From Clostridiaceae bacterium (lineage in GTDB: Bacteria; Bacillota; Clostridia; Oscillospirales; Butyricicoccaceae), in the NCBI GenBank assembly GCA_018383195.1, contig JAGZOP010000032.1, positions 1 through 24,523 on the forward strand: a DNA stretch of 24,523 nt, given 5' to 3'. Below the pieces are notes generated by a model. That model was not told the origin of the DNA, did not search any database, and worked only from the letters and a program-made list of their open reading frames with translations. Shown here piece by piece: positions 13,793-22,733 of the stretch (position 1 is the first letter of the stretch; every line of letters starts with the position of its first letter). The position numbers and the translations under genes are program-made.

Positions 13793-15100
13793 ATGAAATA
13801 CAAGCAGGCGACAGGTGCGGCGCTTGCGCTCGCGCTTTCTGTCAGTGTCTGTGCACCGGCGCAGGCAGCATTTGGCGCGCCGCAGGCAGGCTTCTGGATG
13901 AGCGCAGCAAGCGCAGTGCGTCAAGTGCGAAATGCTGCCGAGGAACAGGGAACCCCCGGGATTGCGGGCAGCACGCTTGCGTTTGACGATGTCGAACGCG
14001 TGGTGCGGAAAAACAATGCATCCATTCAGTCGTTTGACCAGACGCTCGAAGGCGTAGGGGAAACCGATGTCGGGGACAGCTTTATGGATCAGTATATCCA
14101 GTTGGAGCAGCAGATCGCAGGGTACGAAAAGCAGATTAAAGATCTGGATCAGTCGATTGCGGCTTTGGAAAAGAATCCGCAGGAAAACGCTGCGCTAATT
14201 CGCACGCTGCAGGCGCAGAAAGCGTCCCTCGAAGCCTCGCTCGCGGCGGTGCGCAGTTCCTATGAAGATCTGGAAGACAACGAGGACGATGCCGAGGACG
14301 ATCTCGAAATTACATACAGCAGCACCGAGCGGCAGCTCGGCAATGCGGCAGATCAAATCGTCATCGGTGCGGAAACCGCATACATCTCGCTGCACACGCT
14401 CGACAACACCGCGGCAGAACTGGAGCGCAACCTTGTAGCGCTTGACCGGAATATCGCTACCCTGAAAACACAGGTGAGCATGGGCGCGGCAACCGAACTC
14501 GATCTGCTTGCGCTGCGAACCCAGCGGCAGACGCTGGAAGCCAATCGTCAAACCCTGCAAACTCAGCGGCGCAGCATCAAAAATAATCTCGCAATTTTGT
14601 GCGGCTATGGTGCAGACGAAACCGTAGAGGTCAGCAGCCTGCCCGAAGTGCCGGCTTCCCGGATTGCTTCCATGGACTATGAAAAGGATCTTGCCGAAGC
14701 GCTCAAAAACAGCTACTCTATCTGGCAGAAGGAGGACGCGCTGCGGCAGGCAAACGACGATTACGAGGATAATGTCACCACAAGCCTGCATGCGGTAGAG
14801 GCGGCGAAAATTGACCTCGCCGCGCAGAAAGAAACGGTGACGAGCACATTCCGGCAGCAATTCAATGCGGTAAAGGATAAGAACACATTATACCAGACTG
14901 CATTGGCTGCGGCAGAGCAGCAGGCGAAGAATTTCGCGGTCAGTGAGCTGCAATATCAGCGCGGCGCGCTCTCCAAAAATGAATATGAAAACGCAAAAGA
15001 CGAACTTGCAGCGGCGCAGCAGACCGCATCAGCTGCAAAAATTGAGCTGTTTACCGCATATAATACGTACACATGGGCCAAACGCGGCGTCATGAGCTGA
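13793..15100 (+). CDS. TolC-like efflux protein, second copy
   Basis: The 435-aa protein is a diverged tandem paralog of the preceding one, with its own signal peptide (MKYKQATGAALALALSVSVCAPAQA). A long acidic coiled coil (about residues 95-170, QIAGYEKQIKDLDQSIAALE, then a DNEDDAEDD run) precedes the TolC-like repeats VSMGAATELDLLALRTQRQTL and LQYQRGALSKNEYENAKDELAAA. LCGYGADETVEVSSLPEV is shared with copy one. No obvious amphipathic beta-barrel strands were noticed. The RBS is AAGGAGG 8 bp from the ATG. The two copies may form a mixed trimer or a periplasm-like tunnel across the wall; this is inference. Confidence 0.86.
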   Translation: MKYKQATGAALALALSVSVCAPAQAAFGAPQAGFWMSAASAVRQVRNAAEEQGTPGIAGSTLAFDDVERVVRKNNASIQSFDQTLEGVGETDVGDSFMDQYIQLEQQIAGYEKQIKDLDQSIAALEKNPQENAALIRTLQAQKASLEASLAAVRSSYEDLEDNEDDAEDDLEITYSSTERQLGNAADQIVIGAETAYISLHTLDNTAAELERNLVALDRNIATLKTQVSMGAATELDLLALRTQRQTLEANRQTLQTQRRSIKNNLAILCGYGADETVEVSSLPEVPASRIASMDYEKDLAEALKNSYSIWQKEDALRQANDDYEDNVTTSLHAVEAAKIDLAAQKETVTSTFRQQFNAVKDKNTLYQTALAAAEQQAKNFAVSELQYQRGALSKNEYENAKDELAAAQQTASAAKIELFTAYNTYTWAKRGVMS

Positions 15101-15119
15101 GACATCGGAGGAAATGAAC

Positions 15120-16370
15120 ATGAAGAACAAACGAATTGCCGCAGGTGTGCTTGCCTGCCTGATGCTGGTCAGTGCGGCGGGCTGCGGCAAAGACAAGGAG
15201 AAAACCGAAGAGGAGAGTGTGCAGGGAACTGCGATTGAGGTGCAGCCGGTGGAAACCGGCGAAATGGCTGCGGAATCCGCGATTGCCGGCACAGTAACGG
15301 CAAAAAACGCTGTGCAGGTATTCCCGCTGCTTGCAGGCAATGTGACTGCGCTGAATGTTGAGGAAGGCGATATGGTCACCAAGGGGCAGGTACTGTTCCA
15401 GATCGATACTTCGACGGTGACCAGCACCTATGCTTCACTTCAGCAGGCATACAGCGCCACCAAAGCGACCACCGATCAGGTGATTGTATCCGCACAGCTC
15501 GGCGTGCAGAATGCGCAGATTGCGCTCGATCAGGCAACGACCGCGTATGAAAACACCAAGGCGCTCCATGCCGCAGGCGCAGCATCCGATCAGCAGCTGA
15601 CACAGGCAGAGCAGGCAGTGCAGCAGGCGCAGGCAGGGGTGCAGCAGGCGCAGGGCGCTGTGACACAGGCACAGGCTTCTCAGCAGGCTTCGCTCGCACA
15701 GATGCAGGCTTCCATGGATCAGATTCAGGCACAGGCGAAGCTCGGTACGGTAACCGCTCCGGTTTCCGGCCTGGTCACCACGGTGGGAATCCAGCGCGGC
15801 GGCATGGCGGCACAGGCACAGCCCGCGGTTGTCATTGCAGAGGACGGGATAACCGAAGTAACCGTTTCGGTCAGCGAAACCGTACTCAGCGGAATTCAGG
15901 TCGGCGATGTCGGAAGAATCGATATTCAGTCTGAGGCTGCGCCGGTAGACGGCACGATTGTAACCGTTGGTGCAGCTGCCAACCCACAGACCAAGCTTTA
16001 CGATGTGACGCTGTCGCTGCCGGAAGGCGTGAGGCCCCCGATCGGCACCTTTGCAACCGTCACCCTTTATACAGACCGGCGTGCCGATGCGGTTTACGTG
16101 CCGACCGAAGCGATTTTAACGGACGGAGACACCCAGTATGTATTCATCACCACAGAGGAACGACCGGAAAAGGATGAAAAGAAGTCCGATGTCGGCGCAG
16201 GAGACGGTCCGTGGGCAGACAAGATTGAAATTACAACCGGTCTGATCGGCGACGGCATTACTGAGGTTACGAGCGGGCTTTCCGGCGGTGAAACGCTGGT
16301 GGTCAAGGGACAGAGCTACCTCTCCGACGGCAGCCTTGTGCGCGTTGTATCCGGGGAGGATGACGCATGA
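15120..16370 (+). CDS. RND efflux membrane-fusion (periplasmic adaptor) lipoprotein, HlyD/AcrA family
   Basis: The 416-aa adaptor of a tripartite pump begins with a lipoprotein-type signal (MKNKRIAAGVLACLMLVSAAGC, lipid on the Cys). The first half of the lipoyl domain is QVFPLLAGNVTALNVEEGDMVTKGQVLFQIDTSTV. A long Gln/Ala-rich hairpin follows (QAEQAVQQAQAGVQQAQGAV...), then the second lipoyl half LGTVTAPVSGLVTTVGIQRGG, then beta-barrel and membrane-proximal domains ending in GGETLVVKGQSYLSDGSLVRVV. The ATG at 15120 is preferred over 15114, because GGAGG (15107-15111) is 8 nt from the former and only 2 nt from the latter. The stop overlaps the pump start as ATGA. Confidence 0.93.
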   Translation: MKNKRIAAGVLACLMLVSAAGCGKDKEKTEEESVQGTAIEVQPVETGEMAAESAIAGTVTAKNAVQVFPLLAGNVTALNVEEGDMVTKGQVLFQIDTSTVTSTYASLQQAYSATKATTDQVIVSAQLGVQNAQIALDQATTAYENTKALHAAGAASDQQLTQAEQAVQQAQAGVQQAQGAVTQAQASQQASLAQMQASMDQIQAQAKLGTVTAPVSGLVTTVGIQRGGMAAQAQPAVVIAEDGITEVTVSVSETVLSGIQVGDVGRIDIQSEAAPVDGTIVTVGAAANPQTKLYDVTLSLPEGVRPPIGTFATVTLYTDRRADAVYVPTEAILTDGDTQYVFITTEERPEKDEKKSDVGAGDGPWADKIEITTGLIGDGITEVTSGLSGGETLVVKGQSYLSDGSLVRVVSGEDDA

Positions 16371-19300
16371 AAATCGCGGATTTTTGCATCAAACATAAAG
16401 TAACAACCATTCTTGCCTTTGTCATGGCAGTTATTTTCGGTGTAATGAGCTTTGGCGCGCTGCCGCTGGCGCTCATGCCGGATATCGAGCTGCCCATGGC
16501 AATCGTTATGACGACCTATGCGGGTGCAGGTCCGGAGGAAATCGAAAATCTGGTCACAGAGCCGATTGAATCCGCCTGTGCGAGCGTCGCGGGCATGGAT
16601 GAGCTGCAAAGCCAGTCATCAGAAAACATGTCGATTGTCATGGTGACCTTCACCGAGGATACCGACATGGATCAGGCGCTCGTTGACATGCGTGAAAAGA
16701 TTGATCTGGCAAAATCCATGCTGCCGGAAGACGCTTCTGCGCCGACCGTCATGAAGATGAACATGGACTCCATGCCGGTCATGATGATCGGTCTCAAGGG
16801 TACCGACCTTGCGCAGATGCAGACGGTTGCAGAGGATGACATCGCACCCCGTTTGGAACGCATTGACGGTGTCGCTTCGGTTGACATCATGGGCGGTTAT
16901 CAGAATGAAGTTGCGATTGAGGCGTACAATGACCGTCTGGAGGGCTACGGCATTTCGCTTTCCTATATTGGTCAGATGCTGGGCGCCGACAATGTCGCGA
17001 TGCCTGCCGGCGATATGCAGAACGGAACCCGGTCGCTGTCTGTGCGTGCAGACGGCGAATACAAGTCGGTTGAAGATGTAGAAAACACCTTGATCCCGCT
17101 GCCAAACGGCGGTGCGGTGCGTCTTAGAGAACTTGCCAAAGTCTCTATGAGCGCAAAAGATCAGGATTCTATCGCCAAGGTAGATGGGGAACCCTGTCTG
17201 ATGATTTCGGTGACGCAGCAGTCTGGCACCAATACGGTGCAGGTTGCAGAGCGCACCCAGCGTGCCATGGAAAAACTCGGGGAAGAGAACCCGACGCTCA
17301 ACTACACGGTGCTTATGGACCAGTCCGAGTATATTAACCAAAGTGTAGACTCGGTAATGCAGAATATTATTCTCGGCGTCATCTTTGCAGCGATTGTACT
17401 GCTTTTGTTCCTGCGTGATCTCGGTGCGACAGCGGTTATTTCGGTTTCCATGCCGGTGTGCATTGTTTCCGTGTTCCTCATCATGCGTGCGCTCGGCATC
17501 ACAATGAATATGATGTCGCTCGGCGGCATGGCGATGGGTGTCGGCATGATTGTCGATAACTCGATTGTTGTGCTCGAGAATATTTTCCGATTCCGTTCGG
17601 AGGGCTTCAGCCGCTGGGATTCGTGTACCAAGGGTACAGCCGAGGTATCGCTGTCGATTTCGGCATCCACGCTTACAACGGTTGCAGTATTCCTGCCGCT
17701 TGGCCTATCGGGCGGTATGGCAGGCATGATGTTCAAGGAGTTCTGTATTACCATTGTCGCGCTGCTGATGGCATCGCTGCTCATTGCACTGACACTGGTT
17801 CCGCTGCTGTGCTATATGACCATGGACCGCGGCAGACGCCGTCTGCGTGTGCCGAATAGTGAAGGCGATCTTGGCGACAAGCCGATCATGCGCAAATATA
17901 AGGAACTTTTGAAGTTCTTCATCACGCGCAGAAAGGTTGCCGTAATCGCAACCGTTGTTATGGTTGCCGTATTTGTAGTTTCCATTGGTGCAGCGGGTAT
18001 GGAATTGATGCCGGAAATGGATCAGGGACAGATTTCCGTATCGGTTTCGATGCCGGTCGGTTCGGAGATGGAGGAAACCGAAGCCATTCAGGACCGCATT
18101 GCAGCCATTTCTGAAAAGACCATTCCCGAACTGGATACGCTCTATTATTCGACCGGCGGCAGCGGCGTGACTTCGGGTGGAAGCACGGTTACGCTGATGC
18201 TGGTGGATCTCAAAGACCGTGACCGCTCGTCCACCGAGATTGCAAACGAGCTGCGCGGCAATTTGCAGGACATTGCGGACTGTGAGATTTCGGTCAGCGC
18301 AGCGCAGAGCATGTCGATGTCAGGGGATGCAGTCAGCCTGAGCCTGTCCGGCAACGATTATGACGAACTCGTGCAGGCGGGCGACGAGCTGGTATCCCGC
18401 ATTTCAAGACTGCCCGATGCGATTGAAGTCAAGTCCTCGGCGGCGGACGAAGAACCGCGTGTCAGTGTCAAGATCAACCGGGAGAATGCATCCCGCTTTG
18501 GATTGACCGCAGCCACCATCGGTTCCGCAGTGCGCGGTCAGCTCAGTGGTTCAACCGCTACAACGATGAAAATCGGCGGCGAAGAATATGATATCACTGT
18601 GCGCGGTGACGACAGTGCGGGCGCAAGCTTGGATGCGCTCAAAGCCATGCAGATTCCGACCCAGACCGGCGGCTCGGTACCGCTCGGACTGGTTGCGGAC
18701 ATCAGCACCGAACTTGCGCCGCAGACCATTGTGCGCGACAACCAGAGCCGCACCATCACGGTCACCGGTTCCAGCCTTTCGGATGATGCAGTCGGTCTGA
18801 ATGCTGAGGTGCAGAAGATTCTGGAGGATTATCAGCTGCCGGACAGCGTAACGCTTGAAACCGGCGGCGAGATGGAGGATATGGCAGAGTCGTTCGGCAC
18901 GTTGGGCTTTGCGCTCGTCGTGGCGCTCGGTCTGGTGTATTTCGTGCTCGCCAGCCAGTTTGAATCCTTCGTCATGCCGATTGTCATTATGACCATTCTG
19001 CCGATCGGCCTGCTCGGCGCAATGTTTGGTCTGCCGATTACAGGCAATAAGATTTCGATGGTTTCGATCATCGGCGTCATCATTCTGGCAGGTACGGTGG
19101 TCAACTCGTCCATTGTCCTGATCGACTACATCCAGACCCGCCGCGGACGCGGGGAGGATAAGAATACCGCTATCCTCAATGCCTGCCCGCGCCGTGTCCG
19201 TCCGGTACTGATGACCACCCTAACAACCATTCTGGGCTTGCTGCCTATGGCATTTTCAGGCGGTGAAGGTTCTGAGATGATGCGGCCGATGGCGATTGTT

Positions 19301-19468
19301 ATGATTGCGGGCATGGTGATTTCCACCATCGTGACCCTGCTGTTTACGCCGGTGTACTATTCCCTGATTGACAGCCTGACTGAGCGGTTCCATAAAAAGA
19401 ATCCGCCGCGTGACCCAAAGGATGATATTCCGGGTGCGCAGCTTGCAGAGGAGGGGACCGAGGCGTGA
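16367..19468 (+). CDS. RND-family efflux permease (AcrB/HAE1-like)
   Basis: The 1033-aa inner-membrane exporter has the duplicated 6+6 transmembrane RND layout with two large extracytoplasmic loops. TM1 is within residues 8-32, TM2-6 roughly 332-475, TM7 about 523-545 and TM8-12 roughly 865-1000. Family motifs include PLALMPDIELP, the TM4 charge region GMGVGMIVDNSIVVLENIFR (D397 N398, where AcrB has two Asp) and the TM10 region GTVVNSSIVLIDY (N913 in place of the AcrB Lys). It overlaps the adaptor gene and the TetR gene by 4 bp each. The substrate cannot be read from the sequence; drugs, bile acids or fatty acids are candidates. The D-N and N variants are also seen in other Gram-positive-type RND proteins as I recall. 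Confidence 0.95.
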   Translation: MKIADFCIKHKVTTILAFVMAVIFGVMSFGALPLALMPDIELPMAIVMTTYAGAGPEEIENLVTEPIESACASVAGMDELQSQSSENMSIVMVTFTEDTDMDQALVDMREKIDLAKSMLPEDASAPTVMKMNMDSMPVMMIGLKGTDLAQMQTVAEDDIAPRLERIDGVASVDIMGGYQNEVAIEAYNDRLEGYGISLSYIGQMLGADNVAMPAGDMQNGTRSLSVRADGEYKSVEDVENTLIPLPNGGAVRLRELAKVSMSAKDQDSIAKVDGEPCLMISVTQQSGTNTVQVAERTQRAMEKLGEENPTLNYTVLMDQSEYINQSVDSVMQNIILGVIFAAIVLLLFLRDLGATAVISVSMPVCIVSVFLIMRALGITMNMMSLGGMAMGVGMIVDNSIVVLENIFRFRSEGFSRWDSCTKGTAEVSLSISASTLTTVAVFLPLGLSGGMAGMMFKEFCITIVALLMASLLIALTLVPLLCYMTMDRGRRRLRVPNSEGDLGDKPIMRKYKELLKFFITRRKVAVIATVVMVAVFVVSIGAAGMELMPEMDQGQISVSVSMPVGSEMEETEAIQDRIAAISEKTIPELDTLYYSTGGSGVTSGGSTVTLMLVDLKDRDRSSTEIANELRGNLQDIADCEISVSAAQSMSMSGDAVSLSLSGNDYDELVQAGDELVSRISRLPDAIEVKSSAADEEPRVSVKINRENASRFGLTAATIGSAVRGQLSGSTATTMKIGGEEYDITVRGDDSAGASLDALKAMQIPTQTGGSVPLGLVADISTELAPQTIVRDNQSRTITVTGSSLSDDAVGLNAEVQKILEDYQLPDSVTLETGGEMEDMAESFGTLGFALVVALGLVYFVLASQFESFVMPIVIMTILPIGLLGAMFGLPITGNKISMVSIIGVIILAGTVVNSSIVLIDYIQTRRGRGEDKNTAILNACPRRVRPVLMTTLTTILGLLPMAFSGGEGSEMMRPMAIVMIAGMVISTIVTLLFTPVYYSLIDSLTERFHKKNPPRDPKDDIPGAQLAEEGTEA

Positions 19469-20028
19469 CACAGAGCCGTAAAATTCGCCGTGCCAAAATT
19501 ATTCAGGCTGCCCATGAGGACTTCTGCGAAAGCGGCTATGACCGCGCACGCATGGAGAACATTGCCCGCCGCGCCGGAATCGGAAAATCGACGATCTATG
19601 AATACTTTCCCTCCAAAACTGAACTGCTGCTTGCGGTAGTAGAGTGGGGAATCGATCGTGCCTATCATGATCTGGATGCCATTTTCACCTCAAAAACACC
19701 CATTCGCGAGATTGTAAACCGGTATCTGGAGTATATGCACGGGATGGCGGTCAGTGCGGCGGCATTTTTCATGACCCTGCGCAACGATGATCCGGCATTT
19801 CAGGATGTGCACAGCGCAATCCGTCATTTCTGCGAATTCCTGGTCGAAAATATTAAGGTGGCGATTGTCAGTGCAGTGGCACGCGGCGAAGTTTCCACAA
19901 AAGTTGATCCCGGTGCAGCGGCACTGATGCTGGTCAGCATGTCCAGCCCGCTGATTACGCTTGGGGAGTGGGAGACTACAATGGAGCAGATTCTTGATGT
20001 GCTGTTTGAAGGTTTGGACCCCAGATAA
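19465..20028 (+). CDS. TetR-family transcriptional regulator
   Basis: The 187-aa regulator has an N-terminal TetR helix-turn-helix (RMENIARRAGIGKSTIYEYFPSKTELL, about residues 27-53) after the typical RRAKIIQAAHEDFCESGYDR helix, and a helical C-terminal ligand domain. The start is GTG, overlapping the pump stop as GTGA, with AGAGGAGGGG upstream. As the last gene of the operon it should repress the strong promoter at 12349-12377 through the palindrome at 12389-12408, giving an autoregulated, ligand-induced loop. The inducer is unknown. Confidence 0.93.
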   Translation: MTQSRKIRRAKIIQAAHEDFCESGYDRARMENIARRAGIGKSTIYEYFPSKTELLLAVVEWGIDRAYHDLDAIFTSKTPIREIVNRYLEYMHGMAVSAAAFFMTLRNDDPAFQDVHSAIRHFCEFLVENIKVAIVSAVARGEVSTKVDPGAAALMLVSMSSPLITLGEWETTMEQILDVLFEGLDPR

Positions 20029-20059
20029 AAAAGACGCGCCCGCGGGCGCGTCTTTTTTT
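20025..20059. terminator. Bidirectional terminator after the efflux operon
   Basis: A perfect palindrome (AAAAAAGACGCGCCCG/CGGGCGCGTCTTTTTT) is centred between 20042 and 20043, with A and T runs on each side. It separates the plus-strand TetR gene from the convergent minus-strand gene ending at 20067. Confidence 0.94.
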
Positions 20060-20066
20060 ATTCCAT

Positions 20067-21416
20067 TTATCCGTAGACACGCGCAACCTCTTCGCGTGCA
20101 ATCTGGACCCAACGGGAGGCGTTTGCCGGATTGTGACCCAGCGTATGGTTATCCTTCATAAGCAGCTCGACAATGTTTCCGTTTTGTTTGCAATAGGTGA
20201 GGACATCATGCAGGTTTTTGCGGATATAGTCCTCATCCGGGTTCGGGACGGCAATATCGGTCGGGCTGACCTTATAGCAGTATACATAATCCCTGCCGAG
20301 CAGGTCGCTCATCTTCTTCTTGTCCGCCCACTGGGAAACCGAAACGCGGCGCAGGCGCGGGATGGCTGCCTTGACATACTCCCAGCGCTTGTCAAGCCCC
20401 TCGCAGCAGCCGTAGTAGTTCAGACCAAAGCGGCTGGCGATTTCATGCTGATAGGGCAGGATGAACTCCTTAACCATTTCCGGAGAAACCTCGCTGGTTT
20501 CCTGCGCTTCGTTGAAGCCCCACATGTCCATCAGCTTGACCTGACCGGGTGTGCCGTGCAGCTCATCGGTATAGCCGATGCCGCCCGAGCCGATGTACAT
20601 GCTCTCGCAGTTGTTCGGCAGCAGGCCATGCTGCTCGAGGTAGTCGAACTTCGCCAGATAGCCGTCTGTAAACAGGCGCATCATGGCGTGTACCTGATCC
20701 GGATAGTCATAAAAGTCGCACATCATGTTTTCCATCCCGCGTAGGTTGCAGTAGGACAGAGACAGATCGGGCGACCACCACCATTTGTGGCGGAATTCAA
20801 CGGTCAGAATATCGTCAAAAACTTCCTCGGCAGCGTGGAACGCCGCGTTCGATGCTTCCCAGTCAATGTGAATTTCCGGAGTTTTAATGTATGCGGACAG
20901 GTCGAGTTCCTCATATTCCTCATCCATATCCGCAAACGGGGACTTCCAGACATAGGCTTCGCCCTTGGTGGGGTCGCCGATGCGCTCCTCCTCGATGCCC
21001 CAGCGGGTATCGACCGCATGGTAGGGGAGGTAAAGCTTGGCTTCTACGACCTTGTCATCCTTGAGGGTGTCTGCCCAGTAGATTTCCTTGCGCAGCCACA
21101 TTTCCCAGTCCTGCGCCATTTCGCCTTCGCACTGGATGGCTTCCTTCCACGGGAAGATCTCATTCCAGCCGTTTTCGCAGTCGATGAAAATAACCGGCTG
21201 CTCGGTCTTGAGCCCGTTGTGCGCGCTCCAGAGCGCTTTTTTCTCCTGCTCATAGGGACGCTCCGCCAGTTCTTTCAGGCGGCGTCCCAGTCCCCGCAGG
21301 ATTTCGCGGTCGTGCGCCGAAACAACGCACTGCTCCAGCGGCCAGCCGTGTACCATTAGGTTGCCGCCCTGTCCTTGGTCGATACGGTTTTCGCCTTCAA
21401 ATTGATCAATACTCAT
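20067..21416 (-). CDS. Uroporphyrinogen-decarboxylase-fold protein (URO-D/MtaA-like), substrate unknown
   Basis: The 449-aa cytoplasmic protein resembles the large uroporphyrinogen decarboxylase-like family of anaerobes. Many members are methyltransferases of corrinoid-dependent demethylation rather than true heme enzymes. The central and C-terminal blocks are typical: GFNEAQETSEVSPEMVKEFILPYQHEIASRFGL, YYGCCEG (C337, C338), RVSVSQWADKKKM and the C-terminal NHTLGHNPANASRWVQIAREE. No corrinoid-binding domain is fused. The ATG at 21416 has AAAGGAAG 7 nt upstream; an in-frame extension upstream of it is low-quality sequence without an RBS. Neighbours are an AraC regulator and a sugar-type ABC transporter, suggesting use of an imported compound. 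Confidence 0.8.
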   Translation of the reverse strand: MSIDQFEGENRIDQGQGGNLMVHGWPLEQCVVSAHDREILRGLGRRLKELAERPYEQEKKALWSAHNGLKTEQPVIFIDCENGWNEIFPWKEAIQCEGEMAQDWEMWLRKEIYWADTLKDDKVVEAKLYLPYHAVDTRWGIEEERIGDPTKGEAYVWKSPFADMDEEYEELDLSAYIKTPEIHIDWEASNAAFHAAEEVFDDILTVEFRHKWWWSPDLSLSYCNLRGMENMMCDFYDYPDQVHAMMRLFTDGYLAKFDYLEQHGLLPNNCESMYIGSGGIGYTDELHGTPGQVKLMDMWGFNEAQETSEVSPEMVKEFILPYQHEIASRFGLNYYGCCEGLDKRWEYVKAAIPRLRRVSVSQWADKKKMSDLLGRDYVYCYKVSPTDIAVPNPDEDYIRKNLHDVLTYCKQNGNIVELLMKDNHTLGHNPANASRWVQIAREEVARVYG

Positions 21417-21526
21417 AAGAATGCTTCCTTTCTGTTCGGCCGCAGGGCGAGCCGGTGTGTGTTGTCTCATAAAATCCGCGCCGCCGCAGGCGGACGGAAC
21501 AGATGTTGTTGTTTTGGAACGCATTT

Positions 21527-21555
21527 ATGGTATCATGAACCGCCGCAGCACGCAA
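21527..21555 (-). promoter_or_regulatory. Promoter of the URO-D-like gene
   Basis: On the minus strand, TTGCGT (21550-21555), a 17-nt spacer and TACCAT (21527-21532) with a TG one base upstream form an extended -10 promoter. The leader to the start at 21416 is about 105 nt. Confidence 0.65.
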
Positions 21556-21592
21556 CCAAGCGTACAAAGAAGAAAACGGAAATTTGGAGAGG

Positions 21593-21615
21593 TTGCACAA
21601 TGGGTTTTTGCACAA
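21593..21615. repeat. Direct repeat TTGCACAA, candidate AraC-type operator
   Basis: Two exact copies of TTGCACAA (21593-21600 and 21608-21615) are spaced 15 bp start to start. On the minus strand they lie 38 bp upstream of the URO-D-like promoter -35. The same 8-mer occurs inverted at 22880-22887, upstream of the sugar-binding protein gene. Confidence 0.6.
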
Positions 21616-21679
21616 ACTTGGAAATAAGATTTGTGAAAAATATACAATAACCCCAAAATACGTTCAATTTTGGAACATG

Positions 21680-21740
21680 AAATTTCGGAAAAAACGCTGC
21701 CTATAAAATGGGAAATCTGATTCTTTCACAAATTTCGGAA
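21680..21740. repeat. Direct repeat AAATTTCGGAA, 50 bp apart
   Basis: Exact copies lie at 21680-21690 and 21730-21740 in the non-coding region between the URO-D-like and AraC genes. The same region (21417-21795) has the imperfect palindrome TATAAACGTTTGTATA (21768-21783). These could be regulatory sites. Apart from the promoter and repeats listed, nothing else was seen there. Confidence 0.5.
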
Positions 21741-21795
21741 GTGGGTGGAGAAAAACAGGGTAATTTTTATAAACGTTTGTATAAAAATACGAAAC

Positions 21796-21825
21796 AAAAA
21801 ACCTTCCCGAGGGGGAAGGTTTTTT
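21796..21825 (-). terminator. Terminator of the AraC gene
   Basis: AAAAAACCTTCCC (21796-21808) pairs with GGGAAGGTTTTTT (21813-21825). Read on the minus strand, it directly follows the stop codon at 21824-21826 and ends in a T run. Confidence 0.92.
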
Positions 21826-22675
21826 ATCCGAGCGGAAGCTCGCGGTATTGCTGCGGCGGGATGCCGACCTTTTCGGTGAATGCGCTGACAAAGCTGGACG
21901 AACTGCCGTAGCCGCTCTCCTCCGCGATTTTTTTGACCGGCATGGAGGTGGTCTTGAGCAGGTATTTGGCATGCTCCATCCGAAGCTGAATGACGTATTC
22001 GTGTGGGGTGCAGTCCAGTTCGCGCTGGAACAGGCGGATGAGATAGGAGGTGCTCAGCCCGACCGAGCCGGCAATCGCTGCAAGGTTCAGATGGCGGTCG
22101 GTCAGGTTGGCGCGGATGAAGCACACCGCGCGTTCGACCGCATTGCTGCTTTCCTTTTGCGGTTCGGCTGCGTCCGGCATCAGCCGGCACAGGATTTCAT
22201 GCACCTGAAAGGAGAGTTCGGAATCAACCGGCGTTTTGTTGCATTTGAACTGGCTGAGGATGGCGCGCATAATTGCGCCGATTCGTCCGCCTGCGCCACC
22301 TTTGAAAACAGCGCCGCAGTTTTGCGTCAGGTAGCTGCAAAGCGCAGAGGAATTGCAGCCGCCAATGTTCATCCAGTAGAACTCACAGTAGCGTTCTGCA
22401 TAATAGTGGTGCGGCTCGTTCCGGTCGAGCAGAACGACACTTCCCGAGGGGGCAATCTCATGTTTTCCGCGATATTCTACGCTTAATTCGCCCTGTTCGA
22501 CGTACATCACAATAATACGGTCCACTTGCTGACCGCGGATGCGATAACCCGATTCGCAGTAGTAATGTCCGCACATGGCGATATAGTAATGTAAGAGCAG
22601 CGTGGTCTCCGAAAGTTCATGGAAAAAGTATTCCGATCCGGTCATAACGCCCGGTTCCGTACCGCTGACACGCAC
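21824..22675 (-). CDS. AraC-family transcriptional regulator
   Basis: This is a 283-aa regulator with an N-terminal cupin-type sensing domain (RGQQVDRIIVMYVEQGELSVEY, then PSGSVVLLDRNEPHHYYAE, about residues 45-100). The C-terminal double helix-turn-helix (about 182-280) contains LNLAAIAGSVGLSTSYLIRLFQRE and KIAEESGYGSSSSFVSAFTEKVGIPPQQYR. The start is taken as the GTG at 22675. GGAGGGAGG covers an upstream in-frame GTG at 22684 but is 8 nt from the chosen one. It sits between the minus-strand URO-D-like gene and the plus-strand sugar-transport genes, and is likely an activator of one or both. The ligand is unknown. Confidence 0.92.
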   Translation of the reverse strand: MRVSGTEPGVMTGSEYFFHELSETTLLLHYYIAMCGHYYCESGYRIRGQQVDRIIVMYVEQGELSVEYRGKHEIAPSGSVVLLDRNEPHHYYAERYCEFYWMNIGGCNSSALCSYLTQNCGAVFKGGAGGRIGAIMRAILSQFKCNKTPVDSELSFQVHEILCRLMPDAAEPQKESSNAVERAVCFIRANLTDRHLNLAAIAGSVGLSTSYLIRLFQRELDCTPHEYVIQLRMEHAKYLLKTTSMPVKKIAEESGYGSSSSFVSAFTEKVGIPPQQYRELPLG

Positions 22676-22704
22676 AGCGTTCACCTCCCTCCGATGGTGT
22701 TTTT

Positions 22705-22733
22705 ATCATATCATTTGTTTGACAAAAATGCAA
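22705..22733 (-). promoter_or_regulatory. Promoter of the AraC gene
   Basis: On the minus strand, TTGCAT (22728-22733), a 17-nt spacer and TATGAT (22705-22710), with TG one base before the -10, form a good extended -10 promoter. Confidence 0.75.

Noticed and set aside
21417..21524. 36-residue N-terminal extension of the URO-D-like protein
   Set aside because: It has no ribosome-binding site and unlike composition, while the internal ATG at 21416 has a good one; the predicted promoter also begins transcription near 21520.
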